Below, piece by piece: positions 39,881 through 49,343 of a DNA stretch of 64,000 nt; the first letter of the stretch is position 1, and each line of letters starts with the position of its first letter. The notes under the pieces were generated by a model. The model did no database searches. It was not told the DNA's origin and saw nothing but the letters and a program-made list of their open reading frames with translations. Position numbers and translations under genes: made by a program. Source of the stretch: an archaeon. Its GTDB lineage: Archaea > Nanobdellota > Nanobdellia > Pacearchaeales > GW2011-AR1. Where the stretch lies: contig JAUWIJ010000002.1 in NCBI GenBank assembly GCA_030605415.1, positions 28,514 to 92,513 on the forward strand. Reading direction: 5' to 3'.

Positions 39881-40754
39881 TATTAAAGTCGTTGAGAAAG
39901 TTGGGAAGAACTCTGGGAAAAACGTTGTCATAATGGCTGGCGTACATGGGAATGAAGTTTGTGGGGTGAAAGCATTTGATATATTAATTCCAGAAATAAA
40001 TATTGATAATGGAAAAGTAATTTTTATAATCGCAAATTTAAAGGCGGTTCAACAAAATAAACGATATATTGAATATAATCTTAATCGGTGTTTTTTAGAT
40101 AATCAACCTGCTGAAATAATGGATACATTAGAAGGAAAAACTGCCAAAGAGATAATATTTTTTCTTCAAAAAGCTGATGCATTACTTGACTTGCACTCAT
40201 CTAAAAGTTCCGATTCTTCGAAATATCTTATATGTGAGAGAGATTGCTTCGACATTATACATTCTTTTAGTCCTGAAAAAGTTATAATGGGAATTGATGA
40301 TATTCAGCAGGGAGGCAGTGATGGATACATGTATCGTCAGGGAAAGCCGGGAATATGTATTGAGTGTGGGTTACACGAAAGCAAGGATTCAATAGGAATT
40401 GCAAAAGAAGCCATACAGACTTTTTTAATTGAGACCGGAAACATTAATGGTATTAGTAAAAAGAAAATAACAAAAAAATTATTTAGATCCATTTATCTTT
40501 ATAAAAATAAAAATGGTCCGTTTCGGCTAGAAAGAAAATTTAATGATTTTGAAAAGATGACCGAAAAAACTTTAATCGGATATGATGGGTTCGAAAAAAT
40601 ATATCTTAAAAGAGACGATGTAGTTATGTTTCCAGATGAACCTAAGGAGATTGGGGGAGAATGTTTTATGGTGATAAGAGAGGAAACATTATTAAAATCA
40701 AATCAATTAAATAAAGTAGAAAAGGACTTAAAAAATGAAAACGCAAACAGTTAA
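39870..40754 (+). CDS. succinylglutamate desuccinylase/aspartoacylase-family protein
   Basis: VVIMAGVHGNEVCGVKAF, LDLHSS. Confidence 0.85.
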   Translation: MVTNIKVVEKVGKNSGKNVVIMAGVHGNEVCGVKAFDILIPEINIDNGKVIFIIANLKAVQQNKRYIEYNLNRCFLDNQPAEIMDTLEGKTAKEIIFFLQKADALLDLHSSKSSDSSKYLICERDCFDIIHSFSPEKVIMGIDDIQQGGSDGYMYRQGKPGICIECGLHESKDSIGIAKEAIQTFLIETGNINGISKKKITKKLFRSIYLYKNKNGPFRLERKFNDFEKMTEKTLIGYDGFEKIYLKRDDVVMFPDEPKEIGGECFMVIREETLLKSNQLNKVEKDLKNENANS

Positions 40755-41898
40755 AGGATTTCAGGATTATGTAGGGATTGAGGCAGCGAAGCGTGCAAAG
40801 GTTTTGAAAATTATTCAGGAACAGTTTGAACTTTATGGGTTTGAGCCAGCCGAAACTCCGACGATTGAATTTGAGGAATTTGTAAAGGGAGATAATATTA
40901 ACGACGAGGCTGTACGGGATATTTTTAAACTTGAAGATAGAGGAAAGCGAAAGTTAGCGTTGAGGTTTGAGTTTACTTTTCAACTAAAAAGAATTGCCAA
41001 AAATCAGAAGTTGCCATATAAGAGATTTCAAATTGGAACGGTTTTTCGGGACGAGCCGATAAGAAAAGGTAGGATTAGAGAATTTGTTCAGTGTGATGCC
41101 GACATTATTGGAAGCTCGGTTAAAGATGAAGCCGAGTGTCTGGCATTGGGAAAAAATGTATTTGAAAAGTTAAATATTCCCGTGAAAATTTATGTTAATA
41201 ATCGGAAGTTGATGAATGAGATTTTAGTATCCGAAAAAATTGAAGAGAAAAATCGCGAACAGGTAATTAGAGAGTTAGATAAATTAGATAAATCGACGAC
41301 AAAAGAGGTTGCTGATAAATTGAAACCGCTTGGGGCGGAAAAGTTGATGAAAATTTTTAAACAGAAAGAAAAGTTTTTCGAGAAGTATTCTTATTACAAA
41401 GAAATTAAAGAGCTCAAAACAAATTGTAAGAATTATGGAGTTAAAGTTGAGTTTAGACCTTTTTTGGCGAGGGGCTTTTCTTATTACAACGGGACAGTTT
41501 TTGAAATTTGGTCAAAAGAGCTGGGGGTTTCTATCGGTGCAGGCGGAAACTATCTTATCGATGAAATCCAGTCTACGGGAATTTCTTTTGGATTAGAACC
41601 GATTCTTTTACTTGCAAAAGTTCAGGCAGATACTACACAAGTCCAGATTATTTCAATCGGTGAAGCTGATACCGCAATTAGATTGGCCGAAAAATTAAGA
41701 GGTAGTGGAATTTCGGTGAATCTTCTTTTGGATAAATCAATTGGGAAGGCAATGGATTATGCAAATTCTAAAAATATTGGGAAAGTTATTTTTGTTGGGA
41801 AAGATGAAGTTGCGAAAAAGAAATTTAAAGTTAAAGATATGAAAAGTGGGGACGAGAAATTTTTGAGTGAGAGTGAGATTATTAGGATTTTTGGGTGA
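40735..41898 (+). CDS. hisS: histidyl-tRNA synthetase
   Basis: KGFQDYVGIEA, RFEFTFQLKRIAKN, ARGFSYYNGTVFEIW, ISFGLEPI. Confidence 0.9.
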   Translation: MKTQTVKGFQDYVGIEAAKRAKVLKIIQEQFELYGFEPAETPTIEFEEFVKGDNINDEAVRDIFKLEDRGKRKLALRFEFTFQLKRIAKNQKLPYKRFQIGTVFRDEPIRKGRIREFVQCDADIIGSSVKDEAECLALGKNVFEKLNIPVKIYVNNRKLMNEILVSEKIEEKNREQVIRELDKLDKSTTKEVADKLKPLGAEKLMKIFKQKEKFFEKYSYYKEIKELKTNCKNYGVKVEFRPFLARGFSYYNGTVFEIWSKELGVSIGAGGNYLIDEIQSTGISFGLEPILLLAKVQADTTQVQIISIGEADTAIRLAEKLRGSGISVNLLLDKSIGKAMDYANSKNIGKVIFVGKDEVAKKKFKVKDMKSGDEKFLSESEIIRIFG

Positions 41899-41958
41899 AT
41901 AAAAATAAGATATAGTTAGATTTAAATAAATAGAAATAATTAACTTTTAAGGTGTTAA

Positions 41959-42378
41959 ATGAAATTAACGAAACAAGATAAAGAATTAATTGAGGATGCT
42001 AATAAAATAATTATTAAATCGAGACAAGTTAAATTAATTGATACGGGAGATGTTGGTTCCGCATTAACAACTTCAAAAGATAATATATTTAGAGGAGTTA
42101 GTTTGGGATTTTATTGTGGAATTGGCTCTTGTGGTGAATATCAGGCGATTGGTTCCATGATTTCAAATGGCGAAAAAGAGATTAAAACTATTGTTGCAGT
42201 TTGGTATAACGAGAAAACTAAAAAATATAAAATAATTCCACCTTGTGGCAAATGTCGGGAAATGATTTTGCAAGCGTGTAAAAAAAATAAAAATACAGAA
42301 GTTATTATATCCAAATCAAAAAAGATTAAATTAAAAGAATTACTTCCTTACGCGTGGGGTAGTTCGATAGAAAAATAA
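41959..42378 (+). CDS. cytidine deaminase-family protein
   Basis: GSCGEYQAIGSM, PPCGKCREMI zinc motifs. Confidence 0.85.
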   Translation: MKLTKQDKELIEDANKIIIKSRQVKLIDTGDVGSALTTSKDNIFRGVSLGFYCGIGSCGEYQAIGSMISNGEKEIKTIVAVWYNEKTKKYKIIPPCGKCREMILQACKKNKNTEVIISKSKKIKLKELLPYAWGSSIEK

Positions 42379-42381
42379 TTT

Positions 42382-42738
42382 TTATTCTATTTTTAGTACA
42401 TCATCAAGATATACTCCGAGATTGGAATTATCTCCATATAATCTTCCTGGTATACGTTCTATTTTATTGGAGATAGTTTCTATCTCTACAAAAATTTCTG
42501 GTGCAGTAGGACAACTTTTTACATTTTTGAGTTTACCACTTATAGTTTTATTAGGAATTCCTTTTCTTAAAATTTTACATAAAAGACTTTTTTCAGAATT
42601 ATCTCTTAATATATATGTGCATTTTTCATATAATTTCTCTGGGATAATATATTCACTATCAATACCATGCCCAAAGCTAAACTGTTTTACTTGTTCTGTA
42701 ATATCTGTATATTTTAGAGAGGGACCATGGTATGACAT
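42382..42738 (-). CDS. hypothetical protein
   Basis: 118-aa ORF. Confidence 0.55.
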   Translation of the reverse strand: MSYHGPSLKYTDITEQVKQFSFGHGIDSEYIIPEKLYEKCTYILRDNSEKSLLCKILRKGIPNKTISGKLKNVKSCPTAPEIFVEIETISNKIERIPGRLYGDNSNLGVYLDDVLKIE

Positions 42739-42794
42739 AATATTATGATAGTTTATTATATTTATAAATCTTTCGGTTTGTCGTTACTCTAAAA

Positions 42795-43583
42795 TTACAA
42801 AACATCCTCCACAATCCCCAACTCCTTTTCTAATTCCCTGAGTTCATCGTCGTGGATTTTTAAGGTCATGTAAATCTCTTGAAAATGTGATTGTTGTCTC
42901 AGAAAAATTTTTCCGCTGTCCGAAAGATGCAATATCGGGACAAACGATGCGAGTTTTTCCTCCTTGGATTGAGCGAAATGTGAAAATTTTATGTGGCTGT
43001 TATCGTTGTCAATATGTCCCTTAATAATCCCAAAAATACTTTTAACTCTGATTTTTAAGGGAATAAAATTATCTCTCGGCATAACCGTCAACATAGATTT
43101 CTTAGCCTGCCTTCCCTGAATATCTCTTTTGATACGACGGTTTTCAGTATTAATTGCTTTATTAAGCGCATTCATCAATTCCTTGAGCGTAACTTTTTTA
43201 TGACGCGCCATCGGAGTTCGCGGAACAAGAATCGGAAGCTCGTCCTCATCTATCGTAATTCTCTCGAGCTCGTATCGTTTTTCCTCCTTTCGCCCATAGA
43301 GAGCATCATTGAGGTCCTGTATATACGAATTAATCAGAATCTCAGATTTGAGTCGCAAGAGAAGCGAACAGGCGAGAAGAATTTTTGACGAAATAAAAAA
43401 ATCAGTATCCTCAAGTTGCTGAATTGTTTCGACATATTTATCCGCAAGAATTCCAAGGTCAATATCCCACGGGTCAAGCTGTTCAGTTTTAATTAAATCG
43501 TAAAGTATAGTTTGCCAGCCCAACTCCTCACTCGAAATCAAATCGAAAAACTGCTCCTGATTAATTCTATCACCCTTTTCCAT
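42795..43583 (-). CDS. scpA: ScpA-like kleisin (segregation and condensation protein A)
   Basis: LYDLIKTEQLDPWDIDLGILADKYVETIQQL, ASSKILLACSLLLRLKSEIL-type helices. Confidence 0.88.
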   Translation of the reverse strand: MEKGDRINQEQFFDLISSEELGWQTILYDLIKTEQLDPWDIDLGILADKYVETIQQLEDTDFFISSKILLACSLLLRLKSEILINSYIQDLNDALYGRKEEKRYELERITIDEDELPILVPRTPMARHKKVTLKELMNALNKAINTENRRIKRDIQGRQAKKSMLTVMPRDNFIPLKIRVKSIFGIIKGHIDNDNSHIKFSHFAQSKEEKLASFVPILHLSDSGKIFLRQQSHFQEIYMTLKIHDDELRELEKELGIVEDVL

Positions 43584-43941
43584 TTTAGAAAGAAAGGTCG
43601 CGAGTTAATAAATATTCTCTATACCCTCACAAATATATTTTAACTATTGGTTGGGGCATGCTATTGCCTGATGTCACTGACTAATTACAACACACCGAAA
43701 GATTTAAATAGTATTACTGATTAGTTATAGTATCACCTCTTTTTCCCCAGGAGAGAGCGGTAAGGCAACTTTTTGATCGCTTTGCTGCATCTCCTAGGGT
43801 TATAATTTTCTTTAGAAAATTTAAAGGTTATCTATATGGTTACTATGTAATTTAAATCATGTAAGCCCCAAGATAAGCTATTGAAGCTTAGGGCAATGAA
43901 AAATTATGCTTCTATAAGATATAAATTTTTAAAAACCATAG

Positions 43942-44580
43942 ATGCATAAGATTTCTATGAATAAAGGAGACTTTAGGATTAGAGTGCTTGATTGCAATGA
44001 ACAACGTGATTCTGTCCTGCTTTATTACAGAGAATGTCCGTTTTTACAATTTGGACAAAATAAAGATTATGTGGGAAATGGTCTTCTTCCAGTAAATTTT
44101 AATCTTTATTTTTCCTCATCAAAAAGTTTATCAGATATTACTGCTCCCTCATTTAGATTTTTGGAAAAAATCAAGGAAACGAAGGCTGTAGGTTTTAAAC
44201 AGGCACTTAAAAGAGCGGGACAATTCGATGGGACAATTTTTGAAAATATGTCTTTTGATACTCCATCTGCTCAGACTTTTTGTGTGGGAGGGCTATACAA
44301 ATCATGTTATTATGATCCATCTGAATGTCAAAAAATAAATTCAGATCCAAAAAATCATTCCATGATTCTTGATAATCATTACGCAAGTATACTCTTGCAT
44401 GGTAATGGAGATAAAGAATCCAGTGTAAGAATAACCGCATTTGATCCCACAATTTCTAAAACATTGGCTTCGTATTTAATTGATATTTCTGATGTAAAAA
44501 TTTCTCAAGAAAAAACTTCCAAATTCAAGAAGGGTCTTGACGATTTACTTTCATATTTTAATCCAGTTATTTTAGAATAA
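43942..44580 (+). CDS. hypothetical protein
   Basis: 212-aa ORF with TATA-like ataaatttttaaa upstream. Confidence 0.6.
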   Translation: MHKISMNKGDFRIRVLDCNEQRDSVLLYYRECPFLQFGQNKDYVGNGLLPVNFNLYFSSSKSLSDITAPSFRFLEKIKETKAVGFKQALKRAGQFDGTIFENMSFDTPSAQTFCVGGLYKSCYYDPSECQKINSDPKNHSMILDNHYASILLHGNGDKESSVRITAFDPTISKTLASYLIDISDVKISQEKTSKFKKGLDDLLSYFNPVILE

Positions 44581-44585
44581 ATTTC

Positions 44586-44822
44586 CTACTCCCCAACTTC
44601 CAACTTCGGCTCAACTTCTTTCTTTTCAAATTCGGTAAAATGACATCGTCCGCAATATGCCCTGCCATGTCCGACAGATAAAAATATTCCCGGTCCGCAC
44701 CTTGGACAGCTTCGTGCTTTCTTAACAATCTTATCGCCTTCAATTGTATACTTTTTATATTTTACAGAAGTCGGTTTATTGATGTGTTTTTTCTTTCCTT
44801 TAATTTTACTCTTGATAGCCAT
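44586..44822 (-). CDS. rps27ae: ribosomal protein S27ae
   Basis: CPRCGPGIFLSVGHGRAYCGRCHFTEF. Confidence 0.92.
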   Translation of the reverse strand: MAIKSKIKGKKKHINKPTSVKYKKYTIEGDKIVKKARSCPRCGPGIFLSVGHGRAYCGRCHFTEFEKKEVEPKLEVGE

Positions 44823-44825
44823 GAT

Positions 44826-44900
44826 TTCTTTCTTTTTAGAAAAAAGAAATTTCTCGCAAGTAGAAAAACTTCTTTTCCAGAGCTACGCTCTGATTTAATT
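44826..44900 (-). repeat. intergenic repeat, copy 1
   Basis: ttctttttagaaaaaagaaatttctcgcaagtagaaaaacttcttttccagagctacgctctgatttaa; similar to 45517-45597. Confidence 0.65.
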
Positions 44901-45320
44901 CTATTCTGTTTTCACCTCAGTTTTAGATTCTTCTGACTTTTCTTCGACATTTTCTTCTACTACCTTTGCTTCTTCTTCAACTTTCTTCGCTTCTTCTTCA
45001 ACTTTCTTCGCTTCTTCTTCAGCTTTTTTAGCAGCTTCTTCTTCAGCTTTTTTATCCGCTTCCATTTTCTTCCGAACTTTTTGCGGGATTGTTTCAATTT
45101 TTTCTTTTGCTTCTATGTTATCATATACAACAGCTTCTACCATAAAAATCTGTTTCCCGAAATTCGTGCTAATTTTTTTCACAACTATCAACTCCGCATT
45201 CTCCTTAATTTCTTTTTTTACTTCTTCCGAAGTTGGAGCAGTTTCATTTCCAATTTCTAAAATTAATTCCTCTCGTTCCAAAAAAGGATTTTTCTCTTGT
45301 TTGATTATTTTTGTCTTCAT
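44901..45320 (-). CDS. rps24e: ribosomal protein S24e with Glu/Lys-rich C-terminal tail
   Basis: NPFLEREELILEIGNETAPTSEEVKKEI; KKVEEEA repeat tail. Confidence 0.88.
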   Translation of the reverse strand: MKTKIIKQEKNPFLEREELILEIGNETAPTSEEVKKEIKENAELIVVKKISTNFGKQIFMVEAVVYDNIEAKEKIETIPQKVRKKMEADKKAEEEAAKKAEEEAKKVEEEAKKVEEEAKVVEENVEEKSEESKTEVKTE

Positions 45321-45508
45321 TTTGACTTAATGGCAAATTCGCCTTCGGTATTTATTTTCATGTTCTCTGCCATCTCAGATTTCTCTGCATCAAAAATATG
45401 AATTCGTCCCTTGAACGTTTCGCTCGCCGGAGTTTCACCGCAATTTGGACACTTATCTCCGAGGTAAATTGTCCTACAATTTAAACACGATTTTTCCTTC
45501 GGTGCCAT
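45317..45508 (-). CDS. spt4: Spt4/RpoE2 (RNA polymerase subunit E'')
   Basis: CLNCRTIYLGDKCPNCGE; between rps24e and rpoE1. Confidence 0.88.
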   Translation of the reverse strand: MAPKEKSCLNCRTIYLGDKCPNCGETPASETFKGRIHIFDAEKSEMAENMKINTEGEFAIKSK

Positions 45509-45516
45509 TATTTAGA

Positions 45517-45597
45517 CTCTTTCTCTTTAGAAAAGAGAAATTCCCTCGAAGTAGAGAAACTTAGATTCCAAACTTCGTTTTGATTTAATTTCATTTT
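45517..45597 (-). repeat. intergenic repeat, copy 2
   Basis: tctctttagaaaagagaaattccctcgaagtagagaaacttagattccaaacttcgttttgatttaa. Confidence 0.65.
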
Positions 45598-46190
45598 TTC
45601 ACCTTCTTTGTAGCCTTAGCTTCAACCGCCTCAACATGTTTTGCTTCTTGCTCGCTTTTTTCTTTTTCTGCTTTTACCCAGTCAAGTTTTCCCAAGCCCG
45701 GCTGTCTCATTGTCAAACCAATTTTTGGTTCCTCGCCCTTATACGAAATTGCCACAATTCGCGCAATACATTTATCTCCCTGCATCAAATTTTTCTTTCC
45801 GTCCTTTCCCGTTAAAACTCCCGTGTCGGAAAACGACACAAAGTCATCCATAGTTTGCGAAATGTGAATCATGCCCCGAATCGGACCCATACTCATAAAA
45901 GCTCCAAAATTCGTGATTTCCTCTATCGTCCCGTAAACCAATTCCTGTAATTCTGGCTTAAAAACAATTAATTTGAAAGTCGATTTATAATATGCCGCGC
46001 CATCGCCCGGAATGATAATCCCCTCTTTAACCTCGAGAACTTCAAGAACCGCAACCACTGTTCCGATATCTTTATCCTGAAAATCCGAGTAAGACTCTTC
46101 TAACTGCACCCGCACAGCCGCGTCGGTATCCATCCCGAATTTGTTCGGCTCTACTCTTACATAATCTGTTACTAAAATTTCATAGAACAT
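45591..46190 (-). CDS. rpoE1: RNA polymerase subunit E' (Rpo7)
   Basis: DYVRVEPNKFG, GDGAAYYKSTFKLIVFKPELQELVYGTIEEITNFGAFMSMGPIRGMIHISQ (S1). Confidence 0.93.
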   Translation of the reverse strand: MFYEILVTDYVRVEPNKFGMDTDAAVRVQLEESYSDFQDKDIGTVVAVLEVLEVKEGIIIPGDGAAYYKSTFKLIVFKPELQELVYGTIEEITNFGAFMSMGPIRGMIHISQTMDDFVSFSDTGVLTGKDGKKNLMQGDKCIARIVAISYKGEEPKIGLTMRQPGLGKLDWVKAEKEKSEQEAKHVEAVEAKATKKVKK

Positions 46191-46226
46191 ATTCTAGTGA
46201 GAAAAATTTGGTTTAAAAAGGTTTTG

Positions 46227-46610
46227 TTAAATAATTTCCAAACTTTTTTTGCCCCGAACTGTCAGAATTTTATTATTAATCCTATTCTTTAAATTTTTAT
46301 CGAGTGTCGCCAAAACAATATCCTTGTCAACAATATAATTTACGATTTTGATATCAACGTTCGGGTTTTTACCAGGAAGGTCAATAATTTGTGGATTAAG
46401 ATTTTTCACAATCTCGGAACTTAATCTCGCAGCATCCCTATCCGGAAGTCTCATTCCCTTTCTATCTTTCAAAATATCAAGTTCATTCAGAACATCTTGC
46501 GGAACAATCCACTCTATTTTCTGGTCGACAATTTTATTTGTACGGCTAGGGAAATCAATCTTCTGCTTTACGCACGTCAAAATAAAATTTGTGTCAAGCA
46601 GTATTTTCAT
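46227..46610 (-). CDS. PIN-domain nuclease (Fcf1/VapC9-like)
   Basis: ILLDTNFILTCVKQKIDF, VLATLDKNLKNRI. Confidence 0.85.
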   Translation of the reverse strand: MKILLDTNFILTCVKQKIDFPSRTNKIVDQKIEWIVPQDVLNELDILKDRKGMRLPDRDAARLSSEIVKNLNPQIIDLPGKNPNVDIKIVNYIVDKDIVLATLDKNLKNRINNKILTVRGKKSLEII

Positions 46611-46660
46611 ATTATTAAAAGTTTAAGAAGATTTATATAACTTCTCATCTTGCATTATTT

Positions 46661-47221
46661 ATGAAAGAGGTTGAGAACGTTTTACGAATCTTGAAAGAGA
46701 CGAAACAATTTATTGAAGAAGATAATTCATTCAAACTGAAAACACTATCAAATCAGACGATACACTCGGCGACGATTTCGCAGGACGGAGACAATATTAT
46801 TGTTGCTGTTTTAGTTTATTCCTTGGGAAAAGTCTTAGAACGAAATCACTATCGGAACATGGATGGATGGACGGAATTTTATAATTCGGTAACAAAAAAC
46901 TTAAAATTAACGATTCGCGCAGTGGAAAGAAAAAACATAGATAATGCAAGAATTTATCTGGGCAGAATTCGAAATTCGCTAAATAGAATTGAGGGAGATT
47001 TAAGCAGATACATCAAAGATGTTTTTAAGAAGGCAGAAATAAACAAGGCATTTAAATTATATGAACATGGTTTGTCGACGGAGAAAACGGCAGAATTACT
47101 GGGAATAAGTTTGTGGGATTTGGCGTCGTATATCGGGCAGTCATCAATCGGGGATGCGAAGGTTGCGATTTCGATGCCGGTTGTAAAGAGAATCAAAATT
47201 GCGGAGGATATTTTTAGATGA
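46661..47221 (+). CDS. hypothetical protein with C-terminal HTH
   Basis: AFKLYEHGLSTEKTAELLGISLWDLASYIGQS. Confidence 0.65.
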   Translation: MKEVENVLRILKETKQFIEEDNSFKLKTLSNQTIHSATISQDGDNIIVAVLVYSLGKVLERNHYRNMDGWTEFYNSVTKNLKLTIRAVERKNIDNARIYLGRIRNSLNRIEGDLSRYIKDVFKKAEINKAFKLYEHGLSTEKTAELLGISLWDLASYIGQSSIGDAKVAISMPVVKRIKIAEDIFR

Positions 47222-47730
47222 AGAAACCCATGATTGTTGTGTTGAGAGGAAAGCCAACTTCTGGCAAATCTACTGCGTGGCATAATCTTCGAAAAAAGAA
47301 AGAGTTGAAAGAATGGATTTTTGTTGACAATGCTTCGATTAAAGAGATGTATGATAATCTTCCGAATGAAGAAAGAAAGAAGTTGGGAAATAATTCTCTT
47401 TTTGAGATTTTGAAAATTACTATGAAAACGCGAAGGAATATTTTAATTGAAGAGATGTCTGAAGCTACTTTAATGAAACATATTGAACGTTGGATTATAA
47501 AATATAATTATAAAATTGTTACTTTTCAGTTTGAAGTTTCTCGGAAAACTGCATACAAACGTGATATTCAAAGAACTAAAGATAAGTGGCATCCATTTAT
47601 GGGAAAGAAATTAGTTAATGATTTGCATGATTATCATGAGGAGAAATTTGATAAAAATGGCATATTGGTTGATTGTAATAAACTTGGGAAAAAGGCTGTC
47701 GTTAAATTTATATTAGGAAAAATAAAATGA
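47218..47730 (+). CDS. P-loop kinase-like protein
   Basis: MIVVLRGKPTSGKSTAWHNL Walker A. Confidence 0.75.
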   Translation: MKKPMIVVLRGKPTSGKSTAWHNLRKKKELKEWIFVDNASIKEMYDNLPNEERKKLGNNSLFEILKITMKTRRNILIEEMSEATLMKHIERWIIKYNYKIVTFQFEVSRKTAYKRDIQRTKDKWHPFMGKKLVNDLHDYHEEKFDKNGILVDCNKLGKKAVVKFILGKIK

Positions 47731-48401
47731 AATACTTAATCTTCGACGCAGGACCGATTATTTCGTTGACGATGAATGGAATGTTGTCAGTGATTGAAAA
47801 GCTAAAAAAAGTTTTTGACGGAGAATTTATTTTGACACCACAAGTTAAAAACGAGGTTGTTGATAAGCCAATGAAAATTAAAAAATATAAGCTGGAAGCA
47901 ATCAGGGTTAAAGATATGATTGATAGAGGTATTCTTAAAATGTCGTCAGAAATTATTCCGAATCAAAAGTTAGATAGAGAAATAAAGAGGATTTTAAAAA
48001 TTACAAATGGAACTTTGAGAGCAGTACAAACTGGAGAAAAAATTAAAATTATTCACGACGGCGAGGCAGCGTGTCTTGCGTTTTCAAATTTATGTGGGAC
48101 GGATAATGTGATTGTAATTGACGAGAGAACGACGAGGATGCTAATAGAGGCACCGCACAATTTAGAAAAGATGATGGGGAAAAAACTACACACACCATTG
48201 AAAGCAAATCTATCGCTATTAGACGAATTGAAAAATTCTAAGTTCATTAGGTCAGCAGAATTGCTGTTTATTGCATACAAAAAAGGCATAATTCCTATTA
48301 AAAAAAGTAGAGATTTATTAGACGCTTTGCTTTATGGGGTTAAATTTAAAGGAGCGGCAATTAGTTCTGTAGAAATTGAAGAGATGAAGAGACTGGCTTG
48401 A
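47727..48401 (+). CDS. PIN-like domain protein
   Basis: LIFDAGPIISLTMNG, IIHDGEAACLAFSN, VIVIDERTTRML acidic residues. Confidence 0.7.
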   Translation: MKYLIFDAGPIISLTMNGMLSVIEKLKKVFDGEFILTPQVKNEVVDKPMKIKKYKLEAIRVKDMIDRGILKMSSEIIPNQKLDREIKRILKITNGTLRAVQTGEKIKIIHDGEAACLAFSNLCGTDNVIVIDERTTRMLIEAPHNLEKMMGKKLHTPLKANLSLLDELKNSKFIRSAELLFIAYKKGIIPIKKSRDLLDALLYGVKFKGAAISSVEIEEMKRLA

Positions 48402-48468
48402 TAATTAGTGGCTCCGAAACCTTTTTTAAGGTGCAAACATTTAAATATATTATATTCTTAGTGATAGT

Positions 48469-48957
48469 ATGAAATGGACAGATGATGAGAAAAAAGTATT
48501 AATAGAAAAATATTCTTCGAGTATTAATTTAATGGAATTAGGTAACCAATTAAATAAAAGCGTTAGGGCAATTAAGCATAAAGCTGCACGACTTGGGCTA
48601 TCAAGAGGACGAGCACCTGTTAATAAACCAAAAAACAAGAATTACAGGAAAAAAGTTGACAAATTTTATTATGAGAATAATAAAAAGAAAATTTATGATA
48701 GCAAGGTAAGGCGATTGAAAAATAGAAAAATTAATTTGATAAATATTTTGGGTGGAAAGTGTTCTAAATGTGGCTATCATAAATGTGTTGCTGCACTTGA
48801 ATTTCATCACAATGGGGGCAACAAAGAGGGGAATATTGCTCATATAATAAAGAATTTTTCGCAAGGGAAGGCTTTAAAAGAAATAAAGAAGTGTATATTA
48901 TTGTGTGCGAATTGCCATAGAGAAATACACCATAAGGGAATATCGGATAATGCTTAG
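48469..48957 (+). CDS. HNH endonuclease with N-terminal SANT/HTH-like segment
   Basis: CSKCGYHKCVAALEFHHNGGNKEGNIAHII...CILLCANCHREIHHKG. Confidence 0.88.
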   Translation: MKWTDDEKKVLIEKYSSSINLMELGNQLNKSVRAIKHKAARLGLSRGRAPVNKPKNKNYRKKVDKFYYENNKKKIYDSKVRRLKNRKINLINILGGKCSKCGYHKCVAALEFHHNGGNKEGNIAHIIKNFSQGKALKEIKKCILLCANCHREIHHKGISDNA

Positions 48958-49023
48958 TCTACTCGGCTCCAGAAATTTATTTGGGGACCCCGAGGGGTGG
49001 GGGTTGAATTCCTCCTATTCCCA
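48936..49023 (+). pseudogene. class-II tRNA-like sequence, probably degenerate
   Basis: acceptor GGGAATA/TATTCCC+A, T arm GGGGG TTGAATT CCTCC, variable arm CCCC-GA-GGGG, 88 nt; D and anticodon arms not canonical; overlaps 3' end of the HNH gene. Confidence 0.5.
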
Positions 49024-49088
49024 TTTTTAATTTTATACATTAATATTTAATCGTTACCTTTATAAAATGACAATACTCTTACACAATA

Positions 49089-49343
49089 ATGGGTTCATCA
49101 ATTATCAAGAAAAAATTAAGAGAAAAAATTTGTCGGACATGTCCATATGAATGTAAACATTATAACGGTAAAAACGCACCCTTTACAGCTAATAAATCAC
49201 ACTCCATTCCCCATGGGCTGGTAGTCGGAAACGGATATGCTCTTGAATTATATCAATATTGTAAACATTATGATCCATTTAATTTTAATAAACAAATTAA
49301 GTTACCCGAATTCTTGACTGAAGATATGAAAAATTTTGCATGA
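49089..49343 (+). CDS. small Cys/His-rich hypothetical protein
   Basis: CRTCPYECKHYNGKNAPF. Confidence 0.55.
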   Translation: MGSSIIKKKLREKICRTCPYECKHYNGKNAPFTANKSHSIPHGLVVGNGYALELYQYCKHYDPFNFNKQIKLPEFLTEDMKNFA

